Assembly (NCBI GenBank): GCA_963708115.1
Contig: CAVPRX010000002.1
Coordinates: 186,001-250,000, forward strand
DNA from: VRUE01 sp963708115
GTDB lineage: Bacteria > Actinomycetota > Thermoleophilia > Solirubrobacterales > 70-9
DNA: 64,000 bases
Direction: 5' to 3'
Every line of letters begins with the position of its first letter. Within the stretch, counting starts at the first letter, position 1. The notes under the pieces are model-generated. The model saw only the letters and a program-made list of their open reading frames with translations, had not been told where the DNA came from and did no database searches. Below are positions 41,599 to 52,691 of the stretch, piece after piece. A program made the translations under genes and the position numbers.

Positions 41599-42180
41599 TT
41601 GCGCGGCCTCGACGTGCTCATCTCAGCCGCCTTCCTGCTGGTCCTCTCGCCGCTCTTGGCGCTGACCGCGCTGGCGATCGTGCTCACCTCCGGCCGGCCG
41701 CTCTTCTACCACGGCGCCCGCGTGGGCCGGGGCGGGCGGCTCTTCCGCATGTACAAGTTCCGCACCCTCAAACCCGACGCGGAGGACCGCCTCGGGCCGT
41801 ACCTGGGCGAGGAGCTGACCCGGCGCACCGAGGTCGAGGTGACCCGGATCGGGCGGGTGCTGCGCAAGATCCACCTCGACGAGGTGCCGCAGCTGTGGAA
41901 CGTGCTGCGCGGCGACATGGCCGTGGTCGGGCCGCGGCCGATCCGGCCCGCCTTCTTCACCGAGCTCTGCCGCGAGATCCCGCAGTACTGGCAGCGGCTG
42001 GTCGTCCGCCCCGGCGTCACCGGCTTCGCCCAGACGCGGATGACCCGCGAGGAGTCCTGGGCCGACAAGCTCGCCCACGACATGGAGTACATCGCCGACC
42101 GCTCGGTGTCGCTCTACATCAGCGTCCTGTTCGCCACCGTGGTCAAGGTCCTGGGCCGCGGCCCCGCCGCCCCCGGCTGA
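41599..42180 (+). CDS. Bacterial sugar transferase (undecaprenyl-phosphate phosphoglycosyltransferase)
   Basis: A 193-residue protein from TTG at 41599. An N-terminal hydrophobic helix (LDVLISAAFLLVLSPLLALT) is followed by FRMYKFRTLKPDAED, RIHLDEVPQLWNVL-like (RKIHLDEVPQLWNVLRGDMA) and VVGPRPIRP, the core of WcaJ/ExoY-type enzymes that load a sugar-1-phosphate onto undecaprenyl phosphate. The same frame stays open upstream to 41461 and reads like natural protein, but holds no ATG, GTG or TTG; an indel or unusual start could hide a longer N-terminus. A 48-base perfect palindrome begins at the last base of the stop. Confidence 0.87.
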   Translation: MRGLDVLISAAFLLVLSPLLALTALAIVLTSGRPLFYHGARVGRGGRLFRMYKFRTLKPDAEDRLGPYLGEELTRRTEVEVTRIGRVLRKIHLDEVPQLWNVLRGDMAVVGPRPIRPAFFTELCREIPQYWQRLVVRPGVTGFAQTRMTREESWADKLAHDMEYIADRSVSLYISVLFATVVKVLGRGPAAPG

Positions 42181-42227
42181 CGTGCCGGTGCTGCGAGGTC
42201 CATATGGACCTCGCAGCACCGGCACGT
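42180..42227. repeat. 48-base perfect palindrome
   Basis: Twenty-two bases (ACGTGCCGGTGCTGCGAGGT followed by CC), then ATAT, then the exact complement. It begins on the last base of the sugar-transferase stop and ends 14 bases before asnB. There is no loop beyond the palindromic centre, so it can form a very stable hairpin or cruciform. The arms carry GCCGGTGC, close to the GGTGCC motif of the other stop-abutting elements. Confidence 0.7.
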
Positions 42228-42241
42228 ATGAGACTGCCGCC

Positions 42242-44109
42242 ATGTGCGGCATCTGCGGAGTGGCCGCGGCTGAGCGGGGTGCGGTTGCCGACGTCGAGGC
42301 GGTCAGGGCGATGAACTCGCGGCTCGACCATCGCGGACCGGACAGCGATGGTCTCTTCCACGAGGGCGGGGTTGCGTTGGCGATGCGGCGACTCTCGATC
42401 ATCGACCTCGAGCACGGCGACCAGCCGATCTCCAACGAGGACGGCAGCGTCACCGTCGTCCAGAACGGCGAGATCTACAACTACCGCGAGCTGCGCGGTG
42501 AGCTGGAGCGCCGCGGCCACCGTTTCGCGACGCACTCGGACACCGAGGTCCTCGTCCATCTCTACGAGGAGCACGGCGACTCCTTCGTCGAGCGCCTGCG
42601 CGGGATGTTTGCGATCGCCCTCTGGGACGCGCGCTGCGCACCGCCTGCTCCTCGCCCGCGACCGTTTCGGGATCAAGCCGCTCTATTACCGTCAAGTCGA
42701 CGGCACGCTGTCCTTTGCCTCCGAGCTGAAGGCGATGCTCGAGCAGCCTGGCTTCTCGCGCCAGATCGACCCCCGCGCCGTCGCCGCCTACCTCGCCTTC
42801 AACTCGATCCCGGCGCCGCTGACGATCTTCGCCGAGGCGCGCAAGCTGCCGGCCGGAACGCTGGCGATCTGGCGGGACGGCGAGCTGACACAGACCCGCT
42901 ACGCCAGGCCGTCTCCGGTCCCGGCGGGGGAGACCCGGCGCCGGCCGGAGAGCGCCTTGGCGGACGAGCTGCGCGAGACCCTGCGTGGCTCGATCCGCGC
43001 CCACCTCGTCGCCGACGTCCCGGTCGGCGTGCTGCTCTCCGGCGGGGTCGACTCGGCCGGCATCGTCGCCCTCGCCGCCGGCGAGCAGGCCGACCCGGTG
43101 AAGACCTTCTCGGTCGGCTTCGAGGAGGCGAGCTTCGACGAGCTCGACCGGGCGCGCCTGGTCGCCGAGCGCTACGGAACCGACCACCACGAGATCGTCC
43201 TGCGGCCCGACGCGGTCGAGCTCTTCCCGAAGCTGGTCGAGGCCTTCGACGAGCCCTTCGGCGACTCCTCGGCCCTGCCGACCTACCTGGTCTCCGAGCT
43301 GGCCGCCGGCGAGGTCAAGGTCGCCCTCTCGGGGGAGGGAGGGGACGAGCTGTTCGGCGGCTACTACACCTACGTCGCCGACCTGCTCGCGCCGCGAGTC
43401 GGCCGGCTCGCGGCGCTCGCCGCGCCGCTGGCGGAGATGCTGCCCAGCTCCAACGCCAAGGTCAGCCTCGACTACAAAGCGAAGCGCTTCGCGCGCGGCG
43501 CCGGGCTGCCGCCGCTGGAGCGCCACCACGCCTGGAAGGAGATCTTCTCGCGGCAGCTCCAGGCCTCGCTGCTGGGCGATCGCGACTCGGGCTGGGACCC
43601 GGTCGACCTCTACCGCGAGCGCTACGCCGAGACCGCCGGCGCGGAACCGCTCGCCCGCCTGCAGGACGTCGACCTCGGGATCTACCTGGTCGACGACCTG
43701 CTGGTCAAGACCGACCGCTCGAGCATGGCGCACTCGCTGGAGCTGCGCGTCCCCTTCCTCGACAACGAGGTCGCCGCGATGGCGCATCGGCCTGGCGACG
43801 CCGCTCAAGGTTCGCGGCCTGGCCAAGAAGCGGTTGCTGCGGAGCGCTCTTGCGCCGCTGCTGCCGAAGGAGGTTCTGCGCGGCCCGAAGCAGGGCTTCT
43901 CGATCCCCGTCGCCGCCTGGCTGCGCGGGCCGCTGCAGGGATTCGCGCGCGAAACGCTCTCGGCGGAGACCTTGTCGCGACAAGGTTGGCTCGACCCCGC
44001 AACCGTCACCGCGCTGCTCGACCGCCACTGTGCCGGCCGCGAGGACCTCAGTCGCCAGCTCTGGGGATTGATCGCCTTCACGCTCTGGTTCGACAGGTAC
44101 GCCACCTAG
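42242..44109 (+). CDS. asnB: Asparagine synthase (glutamine-hydrolysing), interrupted by two single-base insertions
   Basis: About 620 residues if repaired. The ATG gives the class II glutaminase N-terminus MCGICGV with nucleophile Cys2, then LDHRGPDSDG and FHEGGVALAMRRLSIIDLEH. The synthetase domain has VPVGVLLSGGVDSAGIVALA (P-loop), FGDSSALPTYLVSELA and ALSGEGGDELFGGY. Extra C bases near 42630-42635 and at 43791/43792 break the frame; removing them gives continuous conserved protein to GLIAFTLWFDRYAT. It makes asparagine or, given its glycan-cluster neighbours, amidates a surface-polysaccharide precursor. Confidence 0.87.
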
Positions 44110-44119
44110 TCTGGACTCG

Positions 44120-45374
44120 ATGCCGGCATCGGTCGAAGCCCTCCTCGCTTTCCTCGTCGCGGGGATCTTGACCCTGCTCCTGGTGCCGTCGACGATCCGC
44201 CTCGCCCGCCGCGCCGGCGCGATCGACCTGCCCGGCGTGCGCTCGCTGCACGCGGTGCCGACGCCGAAACTCGGCGGCCTGGCGATCTTCGCCGGGGTCC
44301 TGGTCTCGGCCCTGATCTGGCTGCCCTGGGACGCCGAGACCCGGGCGATCTCATCGGTGCTGGGCGATAACGGCGATCGGCATCCTCGACGACATCTACG
44401 ACCTCGGCGCGGCGACCAAGCTGCTTGGCCAGACCGTCGCGGTGATGATCCCGGTCACGGCCGGCGTCACGGTCGAAAGCTTCACCTTCCCCTTCCTCGG
44501 CCAGCTCAACCCCGGCTCGGTCGACCTGCTCGACCTGCCCGGCGGCGGCACGATCTCGCTCGGTGACGTCGGCACCGTGATCGGCATCGTCGCCGATGAT
44601 CAACGTGATCAACCTGATCGACGGCGTCGACGGGCTCGCCGCCGGGGTCTGCGTCATCTCCGGCGTCGCGCTTGCCGTGATCGCCCTCTCGCTGGAGCGC
44701 AACGCCGCCGGCATCCTCGCCGCGCTCACCGCCGGCGCCTCGCTCGGCTTCCTCCGCCACGGCTTCCCGCCCGCGAAGACCTTCATGGGGGACACCGGGT
44801 CAAACCTGCTCGGCTTCCTGCTCGGCGTCGTCGCCGTGCAGGGTGCACTGAAGACCAACGCCGTGATTGCGTTGTTCCTGCCGCTGATCATCCTCACCGT
44901 GCCGATCCTCGATACCGGCTTCGTCGTCGCCAAGCGGCTCAAATACCGCCGTCCGATCTACAGCGCCGACCGCTGGCACTTCCACCACCGCATGGCGACA
45001 TCGGCTTCTCGCAGCGGCGTACGCTCGCCTACCTCTACGGCTGGACCTTCGTCATGGCCGCCGTCGCCCTGGCCCTGCGCTTCGTCCCCTACAGCGACGA
45101 CCACGGCCACTTCGACCCGCTCTGGACCGCGGTGATGATCGCCTTCGGCCTGCTCGCCCTCGGGGCGAGCGTCTACCTGGTCGAGGTGCTCGAGATCCTC
45201 AACCTGCGCCACATGCGGCTGCGCCAGCTCGTCAGCGTGCGCCGTGATGCCGGCCGGCCCGTGCCGCCGGCCGAGCAGATCGACCTCGCCGTCGCCCGCG
45301 AGCTGGAGACCGGCAACTTCCCCGCAATCGACCCGGAGACTGGCGAGTTCGAGGCGGTCGAGCCAGACCGCTAG
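44120..45374 (+). CDS. WecA/TagO-type undecaprenyl-phosphate sugar-1-phosphate transferase, interrupted by three single-base indels
   Basis: About 417 residues if repaired, with about ten membrane helices. RRAGAIDLPGVRSLHAVPTPKLGGLAIF is the start signature (here split: AIDLPGVRSLHAVPTPKLGG). GILDDIYDLGAATKLLGQ, MINVINLIDGVDGLAAGV, KTFMGDTGSNLLGFLLGVVA and RWHFHHRMA carry the metal-binding Asp residues and His cluster. Indels are an extra A at 44369/44370, an extra C at 44593/44594 and a missing base near 44998. The family links GlcNAc-1-phosphate or a similar sugar to a polyprenyl phosphate. A gene of this type just before the atp operon is common in Actinobacteria. Confidence 0.87.
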
Positions 45375-45507
45375 ATGGGCTCTCCCGACTTTGTGCGAGG
45401 TTGTGACAAGGGGCACGAACTGGCTCTAGAAAGCCAATCGTCGGCCCTTTGGGATATAGTCACTTATCCGCTAGGCCCCTCCCGATAAGGGTCCCCAAAG
45501 CGGACTT
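45375..45507. promoter_or_regulatory. Leader region of the ATP synthase operon
   Basis: This 133-base gap is less GC-rich than its flanks. TATAGT (45455-45460) may be a -10 element, and CTTATC/GATAAG can pair around the C-rich stretch at 45462-45490. No clear -35 or terminator is seen, so the promoter call is tentative. Confidence 0.35.
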
Positions 45508-45879
45508 ATGTCTCCTCCTAAGCATGTCGATCTCCTGGTGCTAGCCGCCGCCCTCGCCGTGTTCGTGCTCGGTGGGTTGCCCCTGCTCGGCTACGCCGTA
45601 GCTGCCGCTGCCTGGCTCGCCCAGCGCGGGATCCAGGTGCTGGCTGGGCGCCGTACCGCGGCCGAATTGCTCGCCGGCAACCGCCAGCGGGCAATGGGCT
45701 TCGTCGCTGCGTCCACGCTTGGTCGCGTCTGGCTGATGGTCACCGCCGTATTGCTCGGTGGCATCGCCGAGCGTGAAGTGGGCCTCTCCGCGGCCGTGCT
45801 GCTGCTCATCCTCTTCACGATCTCCTTTGTCGCCCAGGGAATCGCCCACCTCCTCGAGCCCGAAGGGCAGACCGGGTGA
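45508..45879 (+). CDS. Small membrane protein at the AtpI position of the ATP synthase operon
   Basis: A 123-residue protein with four predicted helices (residues about 8-32, 60-80, 83-98 and 100-118). It sits where atpI usually lies, directly before atpB, and its stop overlaps the atpB start (GTGA). AtpI helps assemble the c-ring in other bacteria. Sequence similarity to AtpI is weak, so the assignment rests mostly on size, topology and position. Confidence 0.6.
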   Translation: MSPPKHVDLLVLAAALAVFVLGGLPLLGYAVAAAAWLAQRGIQVLAGRRTAAELLAGNRQRAMGFVAASTLGRVWLMVTAVLLGGIAEREVGLSAAVLLLILFTISFVAQGIAHLLEPEGQTG

Positions 45880-46784
45880 AGACCAAAACCAAAGTCTTTA
45901 TCGGGATCGGCGCCTACTTCGCGGTCGCGATTCTGATGCTGCTGATCTTCCGCAGCTCCGGCAAGGACGAATCGTTCCAGCCGCAGAACGAGTTCAAGCT
46001 CGAACCGTGGATCTCGCTCGAACTCGCGGGCATCGACCTGAGCATCAACAAGGCGGTGCTCTACCTGGTGCTTGCCAGCGCGCTGACGATCTTCGTCATG
46101 GTCTGGATCTCGCGCCGTATGGCCCAGAAGCCGAACCGGGTGCAGACGGCGATCGAGGTCGCCTACGACATGACCAAGAACACGATCACCGGTGGCAACC
46201 TGGAGCCGAAGATGGCCTCCCGCTGGTTCCCCTTCCTGGCCGCGCTCTTCTTCTGGATCTGGTTCTCGAACATGCTCGGCTTTCTGCCGCTGCCGACCAA
46301 CACCGAGCACGCGGTCAACGTCTTCGGCCTCGAAATCCCCTCCTTCGCGATCTACGCGGCGACCGCCAACCTCTCGATCCCGCTGGTCCTCACCCTGGTG
46401 GTCTGGTTCTCCTACCACTTCGAAGGGGTTCGCTCAAAGGGCCTGATCCCGTACCTGGCGAGCTGGCTGCCGCCGGGACTGGAGGAGATGAACCCGATCG
46501 GCAAGGCCTTCATCTTCGTGATCGAGGCGATCTCGCACTTCGCCCGCCTGATCTCGCTCTCGGTGCGGCTCTTCGCCAACATCCTCGCCGGCCACCTGTT
46601 GCTGCTCTTCATGGGCGGCGGGCTGGCGGTGCTGCTCGGGATCGCCGCGCTCGGCGCGCTCACCTTCCCGCTCGCATTCTTCTTCTTCGTGCTCGAGGTC
46701 GGCCTTATCGCGACCCTTCAGGCATTTATCTTCTCGACCCTTACCGCGATCTACCTTGGCGGGGCGACCTCCGCCAGCCACTAG
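45876..46784 (+). CDS. atpB: ATP synthase F0 subunit a
   Basis: A 302-residue membrane protein forming the proton half-channels. NLSIPLVLTLVVWFSYHFEG, LIEA-type VIEAISHFARLISLSVRLFA with the essential arginine in RLFAN, and the C-terminal VGLIATLQAFIFSTLTAIYL are conserved. GTG start overlaps the preceding stop. First core subunit of the operon order B-E-F-H-A-G-D-C. Confidence 0.95.
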   Translation: MKTKTKVFIGIGAYFAVAILMLLIFRSSGKDESFQPQNEFKLEPWISLELAGIDLSINKAVLYLVLASALTIFVMVWISRRMAQKPNRVQTAIEVAYDMTKNTITGGNLEPKMASRWFPFLAALFFWIWFSNMLGFLPLPTNTEHAVNVFGLEIPSFAIYAATANLSIPLVLTLVVWFSYHFEGVRSKGLIPYLASWLPPGLEEMNPIGKAFIFVIEAISHFARLISLSVRLFANILAGHLLLLFMGGGLAVLLGIAALGALTFPLAFFFFVLEVGLIATLQAFIFSTLTAIYLGGATSASH

Positions 46785-46803
46785 AAAAGGAGCCTGTTCT
46801 CAA

Positions 46804-47070
46804 ATGGATCTGTCCCCTGTAGTCGCCGCGATCTCCGATGAAGGGATCGAATCAGCCGGCAAGGCAATCGCCCTCGGCGTAGGCGCCGGCCTCGGCTCGA
46901 TCGGCGCCGGTATCGGCATTGGCTTCATCTTCGGCAAGGAGATCGAGTCGGTCGCCCGCCAGCCCGAGATGAAAGACGAGCTGCAGAGCATCCGCTGGCT
47001 CGGCTTCGCGCTGACCGAGGCGGTCGCCTTCTACACCTTCATCTTCGGCCTGATCGCCTTCTTCCTCTAG
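46804..47070 (+). CDS. atpE: ATP synthase F0 subunit c
   Basis: An 88-residue two-helix protein that forms the rotor ring. Helix 1 has the glycine ladder GVGAGLGSIGAGIGIGFIFG, the loop has ARQPE, and helix 2 has FALTEAVAFYTFIFGLI with the ion-binding glutamate. The residue after Glu-Ala is not the Ser/Thr seen in sodium types, so protons are the likely ion. ATG at 46804; the upstream GTG frame is longer than the family allows. Confidence 0.95.
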   Translation: MDLSPVVAAISDEGIESAGKAIALGVGAGLGSIGAGIGIGFIFGKEIESVARQPEMKDELQSIRWLGFALTEAVAFYTFIFGLIAFFL

Positions 47071-47079
47071 GCCGATCGC

Positions 47080-47670
47080 GTGGAGCTCTTTGGCAATATT
47101 GCGGGCTTGATCCCACTCGCGGCGGAGGCCGCGCACGGCGCCGAGGAAGAAGGCGGCAGCTTCCTGGTCTCACCGGGCCTCGGCCTGATGATCTGGACGC
47201 TCGTCCTCTTCCTCTTCACGATGTGGGTGCTGAGCAAGGTCGCCTTCCCGAAAATCCAAGAGGCGCTCGACAAGCGAGCCAAGACGATCGCCGAGTCGAT
47301 CGACGCGGCCGAACGGCAGCGGCGCGAATCCGACGAGCTGCTCGAGGAGTACCGCGGGCGCCTCGCCGAGGCTCGCGAGCAGGCCGACGACATCATGGCC
47401 CGCGCCCGCAAGGCGGCGGAAACCGCCGAAACGGAGGCGACCGCAGCAGGCAAGGAGAAACGCGAGGAGCTGGTCGCGGCTGCCACGCGTGACATCGAAG
47501 CCGAGACGCGGCGCTCGTTGCAGCAGATCCGCAAGGAGGTCGCCGACCTGACCGTGCTGGCGACCGAGAAGGTGACCCGCAAAAGCCTCAACGCCGACGA
47601 TCAGCGCCGTCTGGTCGAGGAGGCGCTCTCAGAAGTCGACTTCACCAGCCTCTCGGGGGCGGAGAACTAG
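47080..47670 (+). CDS. atpF: ATP synthase F0 subunit b
   Basis: A 196-residue stator protein starting with GTG. One N-terminal membrane helix (GLGLMIWTLVLFLFTMWVLS) is followed by a long charged coiled coil (AERQRRESDELLEEYRGRLA, ARKAAETAETEATAAGKEKR) that reaches to the delta subunit and F1. The C-terminus (LVEEALSEVDFTSL) is the delta-binding part. It lies 9 bases after atpE and 2 bases before atpH. Confidence 0.93.
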   Translation: MELFGNIAGLIPLAAEAAHGAEEEGGSFLVSPGLGLMIWTLVLFLFTMWVLSKVAFPKIQEALDKRAKTIAESIDAAERQRRESDELLEEYRGRLAEAREQADDIMARARKAAETAETEATAAGKEKREELVAAATRDIEAETRRSLQQIRKEVADLTVLATEKVTRKSLNADDQRRLVEEALSEVDFTSLSGAEN

Positions 47671-47672
47671 AG

Positions 47673-48206
47673 ATGCAGGACGCAGCTCGCGTATACGCCG
47701 AGGCGCTCTTCGACGTCGCCAAGGAGAAGGGCAAGCTCGACGCGATCGGCGCCGACCTGGCCCAGTTCGCCGACGCCGTCGAAGGCAATCGCGATCTGCA
47801 GGTCTTCCTCTTCAGCCCGCATTTCTCCTCGGCCGAGAAGGCCGAGGGGCTCGGGCGGGCGCTCTCCGGTGTCGATCCGGAGCTGGTCAACTTCCTCGAG
47901 TTGCTGATCGAGAAGGGGCGGATGACGGAGATCTTCCGCATGCGTCGCGAGCTCGAGGAGATGTGGAAGAAGGAGAACAAGCGGATCGACGTGACCGTGA
48001 CCAGCGCAGTGGAGCTGGACCCGGCCGTGGTGGCCAAAGTCGGCGAGGAGATCGAGCGGCAGACCGGGCAGAAGGTTGAGCTGGCAAGCCGCGTCGACGA
48101 CGAGATCCTCGGCGGCATCGTCCTGCAGGTAGGCAACATGGTGCTCGACGCGAGCATCCGCAGCCGCCTGGACAAACTTCGAAAGAGCGTCGCCCAAGCG
48201 GCGTAA
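47673..48206 (+). CDS. atpH: ATP synthase F1 subunit delta
   Basis: A 177-residue peripheral-stalk subunit connecting the alpha N-terminus to subunit b. It begins MQDAARVYAEALFDVAKEKG, contains FLELLIEKGRMTEIFRMRRE and ends with the family pattern GGIVLQVGNMVLDASIRSRL. It starts 2 bases after atpF. Length is normal and there is no fusion to subunit b, unlike in mycobacteria. Confidence 0.95.
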   Translation: MQDAARVYAEALFDVAKEKGKLDAIGADLAQFADAVEGNRDLQVFLFSPHFSSAEKAEGLGRALSGVDPELVNFLELLIEKGRMTEIFRMRRELEEMWKKENKRIDVTVTSAVELDPAVVAKVGEEIERQTGQKVELASRVDDEILGGIVLQVGNMVLDASIRSRLDKLRKSVAQAA

Positions 48207-48225
48207 GGAGGCGTAGAGCACCCCA

Positions 48226-49866
<1,641 letters not shown>

Positions 49867-49884
49867 GGGCGGGCTCTCTAGGCC

Positions 49885-50805
49885 ATGGCTTCCCAGAAGG
49901 ACGTCAAGAGCCGCATCGCGTCGATCAAGAACATCAACAAGATCACGCGGGCGATGGAGATGGTGGCCGCGGCGCGGCTGCGCCGGGCCGAGCAGCGGAT
50001 CGAGCAGCTGCGGCCCTACGCGCAGGGCATGCGCAAGCTGACCCGCCGTGCCGCCGAGCAGGCGGGCGGAGTCCCGCGCGTACCGGTCCTGGTCGAGCGC
50101 GAGGACGTCAAGAAGGTCGGCGTCGTGCTGGTCACCGGCGACCGCGGCCTCGCCGGCGCCTTCAACACCAACGTGATCCGCGACGGCCTGCGCCTGCGCG
50201 ACGAGTGGCGGGAGAAGGGGGCCGAGGTCACCTTCTCCGCGGTCGGCCGCAAGGGGGTCGGAGCGCTGACCTTCCGCAAGCAGGAGGTGCGCACCTCCTA
50301 CACCGGCTTCACCGACCGCCCCGGCTTCGCCAACGCGCGTGAGATCGGCGAGGAGCTGACCGCTCGCTACGTCGACGAGGAGCTGGACCGGGTCGAGCTG
50401 GTCTACAACCGCTACGTCTCGCCGCTCACCCAGCACGTCTGGCGACAGACCTTGCTGCCTCTGCAGCAGGCTGACGTGATCGGCGCCGGTGCCGGCAAGG
50501 AGGAAGAGGATGCAGAGGAGAGCGAGATCGAGAAGGCCCACAGCAAAGCGCTTTGGGAGTACGAGCCCGATGCCGAAGAGCTGCTGTCCCAGCTCATCCC
50601 CGAGTACGTGAACATCTCGGTCTACCGGGCGCTGCTCGAGTCGGCCGCCTCTGAGCTGGGGGCGAGGATGACGGCAATGCGCAACGCGGCGGAGAACGCC
50701 GAGACGATGATGGACGACCTCACCCTGGAGATGAACCGGGCCAGGCAGGCGGAGATCACCCAGGAGATCCTCGAGGTCGTCGCCGGCGCCGAGGCGCTCG
50801 GGTAG
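49885..50805 (+). CDS. atpG: ATP synthase F1 subunit gamma
   Basis: A 306-residue central-shaft subunit. The N-terminal helix (MASQKDVKSRIASIKNINKI, TRAMEMVAAARLRRAEQ) and the C-terminal signature (ALLESAASELGARMTAMRNA, AENAETMMDDLTLEMNRARQ) form the antiparallel coiled coil that rotates inside F1. The central domain has VTGDRGLAGAFNTNVIR. An acidic insert (GAGKEEEDAEESEIEKAHSK) is longer than usual. Confidence 0.95.
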   Translation: MASQKDVKSRIASIKNINKITRAMEMVAAARLRRAEQRIEQLRPYAQGMRKLTRRAAEQAGGVPRVPVLVEREDVKKVGVVLVTGDRGLAGAFNTNVIRDGLRLRDEWREKGAEVTFSAVGRKGVGALTFRKQEVRTSYTGFTDRPGFANAREIGEELTARYVDEELDRVELVYNRYVSPLTQHVWRQTLLPLQQADVIGAGAGKEEEDAEESEIEKAHSKALWEYEPDAEELLSQLIPEYVNISVYRALLESAASELGARMTAMRNAAENAETMMDDLTLEMNRARQAEITQEILEVVAGAEALG

Positions 50806-50839
50806 AGAACTTCAAAAAGAAAGTCAGGAAAAGGAACCA

Positions 50840-52267
50840 ATGGCTGAGAGCAACGGAAGCAATGTAGGACGAGTCGAGCAGGTGACCGGCGTCGTCGTCG
50901 ACGCTGTCTTCCCCGACCAGCTGCCGGAGATCTACTCGGCGGTCAAGATCGAGATGTCCGGCGACGACGATCGCGAAGCGACGGAGCTGGTCTGCGAGGT
51001 CCAGCAGCACCTCGGCGACGACCGTGTGCGCACCGTGGCGATGGACGCCACCGACGGCCTCCAGCGCGGCGACAAGGTGATCGATACCGGTGGTCCGATC
51101 TCGGTTCCGGTCGGCGACGCGACCCTCGGCCGCATCTTCAACCTGCTCGGCGAGCCGATCGACAACGGCGAGCCGATCGAGGCGGGGGAGCGCTGGCCGA
51201 TTCACCGCTCGGCCCCCCAGGCCTCCGACCTCGCCCCGACCCAGGAGATCCTCGAGACCGGGATCAAGGTGATCGACTTGCTCGCCCCCTACGCCAAGGG
51301 CGGCAAGGTCGGGCTCTTCGGCGGCGCCGGCGTCGGCAAGACCGTGCTGATTCAGGAGCTGATCCGCTCGATCGCCGAGGAGCACGAGGGCCTCTCCGCC
51401 TTCTGCGGCGTCGGTGAGCGCTCGCGCGAGGGAAACGACCTCTGGCTCGAGATGAAAGAGTCGGGCGTGATCGACAAAACCATGCTCGTCTTCGGCCAGA
51501 TGAACGAGCCCCCGGGTGCCCGTCTGCGCGTCGCCCTCTCCGGGTTGACGATGGCCGAGTACTACCGCGAGCAGGGTGGCCAGGACGTGCTCCTGTTCAT
51601 CGACAACATCTTCCGCTTCGTCCAGGCGGGCTCGGAGGTCTCGGCGCTGCTCGGTCGCATGCCCTCCGCGGTCGGCTACCAGCCGACGCTGGAGACCGAG
51701 ATGGGCGAACTGCAGGAGCGGATCACCTCGACCGAGCGCGGCTCGGTCACCTCGGTACAGGCGGTCTACGTGCCGGCGGACGACTTCACCGACCCCGCTC
51801 CGGCGTCGGTCTTCGCCCACCTCAACGCGACCACGGCGCTCTCGCGGGCGATCTCCGAGAAAGGGATCTACCCCGCCGTCGACCCGCTCGACTCGAGCTC
51901 GACGATCCTCAAGCCCGACGTCGTCGGCGAGGACCACTACCGCACCGCGACCGAGGTCCAGGAGGTCCTGCAGCGCTACAAGGAGCTGCAGGACATCATC
52001 GCGATCCTCGGTATCGACGAGCTCTCCGACGAGGACAAGCAGACGGTCTCGCGAGCCCGCAAGATCGAGCGCTTCCTCTCGCAGCCGTTCTTCGTCGCCG
52101 AACAGTTCACCGGTCGCGCCGGCGAGTTCGTGCCGGTCGCCGAGACGGTGCGCGGCTTCCGCGAGATCCTCGACGGCGAGCACGACGACCTGCCCGAGGG
52201 CGCCTTCTACATGCAGGGCTCGATCGACCAGGTCACCGAGAACGCCTCCTCTGCGGCGGCGGCGTAG
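50840..52267 (+). CDS. atpD: ATP synthase F1 subunit beta
   Basis: The 475-residue catalytic subunit. The P-loop GGAGVGKTVLIQELIRSI, ALSGLTMAEYYREQGGQDVL, LFIDNIFRFVQAGSEVSALL (Walker B) and the signature after AVYVPADDFTDPAPASVF are all present. ATG at 50840 after AAAAGGA. The C-terminus ends SSAAAA, slightly extended. Confidence 0.97.
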   Translation: MAESNGSNVGRVEQVTGVVVDAVFPDQLPEIYSAVKIEMSGDDDREATELVCEVQQHLGDDRVRTVAMDATDGLQRGDKVIDTGGPISVPVGDATLGRIFNLLGEPIDNGEPIEAGERWPIHRSAPQASDLAPTQEILETGIKVIDLLAPYAKGGKVGLFGGAGVGKTVLIQELIRSIAEEHEGLSAFCGVGERSREGNDLWLEMKESGVIDKTMLVFGQMNEPPGARLRVALSGLTMAEYYREQGGQDVLLFIDNIFRFVQAGSEVSALLGRMPSAVGYQPTLETEMGELQERITSTERGSVTSVQAVYVPADDFTDPAPASVFAHLNATTALSRAISEKGIYPAVDPLDSSSTILKPDVVGEDHYRTATEVQEVLQRYKELQDIIAILGIDELSDEDKQTVSRARKIERFLSQPFFVAEQFTGRAGEFVPVAETVRGFREILDGEHDDLPEGAFYMQGSIDQVTENASSAAAA

Positions 52268-52275
52268 AGGCGAGC

Positions 52276-52689
52276 TTGGCCGGCGAGGGCAGATTCGAGG
52301 TTGAGATCCTCACCCCCGAGGGTGAGGTCTTCAACGGCGAGGTGAGCCAGGTCTCGACCCGCACCGCGGGGGGAGAAATCGGCATCCTCGCCAACCACGC
52401 GCCGCTGCTGGCGGCGCTGAAGCCGACCGAGCTGCGGCTCTTCGAGGGCGACGGCGAGCCGCGCCGCTACGCCCAGGCGCACGGCTGGCTGCAGGTCTTC
52501 GGCAACCACGCCCGCTTGCTGGTCGAGGAGGCGATCGTCCCCGAGGACCTCGACGCCGGGACGCTCAAAGAGCAGCTGGCAGACGCCGAACAGCGCTTCG
52601 CTGAGGCGGAGGACAGGAGCGGCGAGCAGACCCGGGCGCAGAAGGATCGCGACCGAGCTGAAGCGTTTCTCGCTATTGCGCAGGGATGA
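52276..52689 (+). CDS. atpC: ATP synthase F1 subunit epsilon
   Basis: A 137-residue subunit starting with TTG. The N-terminal beta-sandwich (FEVEILTPEGEVFNGEVSQV, GEIGILANHAPLLAALKPTE) is typical; the C-terminal helices (LKEQLADAEQRFAEAEDRSG) can inhibit ATP hydrolysis. Last gene of the operon; a 147-base palindromic element begins 2 bases after its stop. Confidence 0.94.
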   Translation: MAGEGRFEVEILTPEGEVFNGEVSQVSTRTAGGEIGILANHAPLLAALKPTELRLFEGDGEPRRYAQAHGWLQVFGNHARLLVEEAIVPEDLDAGTLKEQLADAEQRFAEAEDRSGEQTRAQKDRDRAEAFLAIAQG

Positions 52690-52691
52690 GG

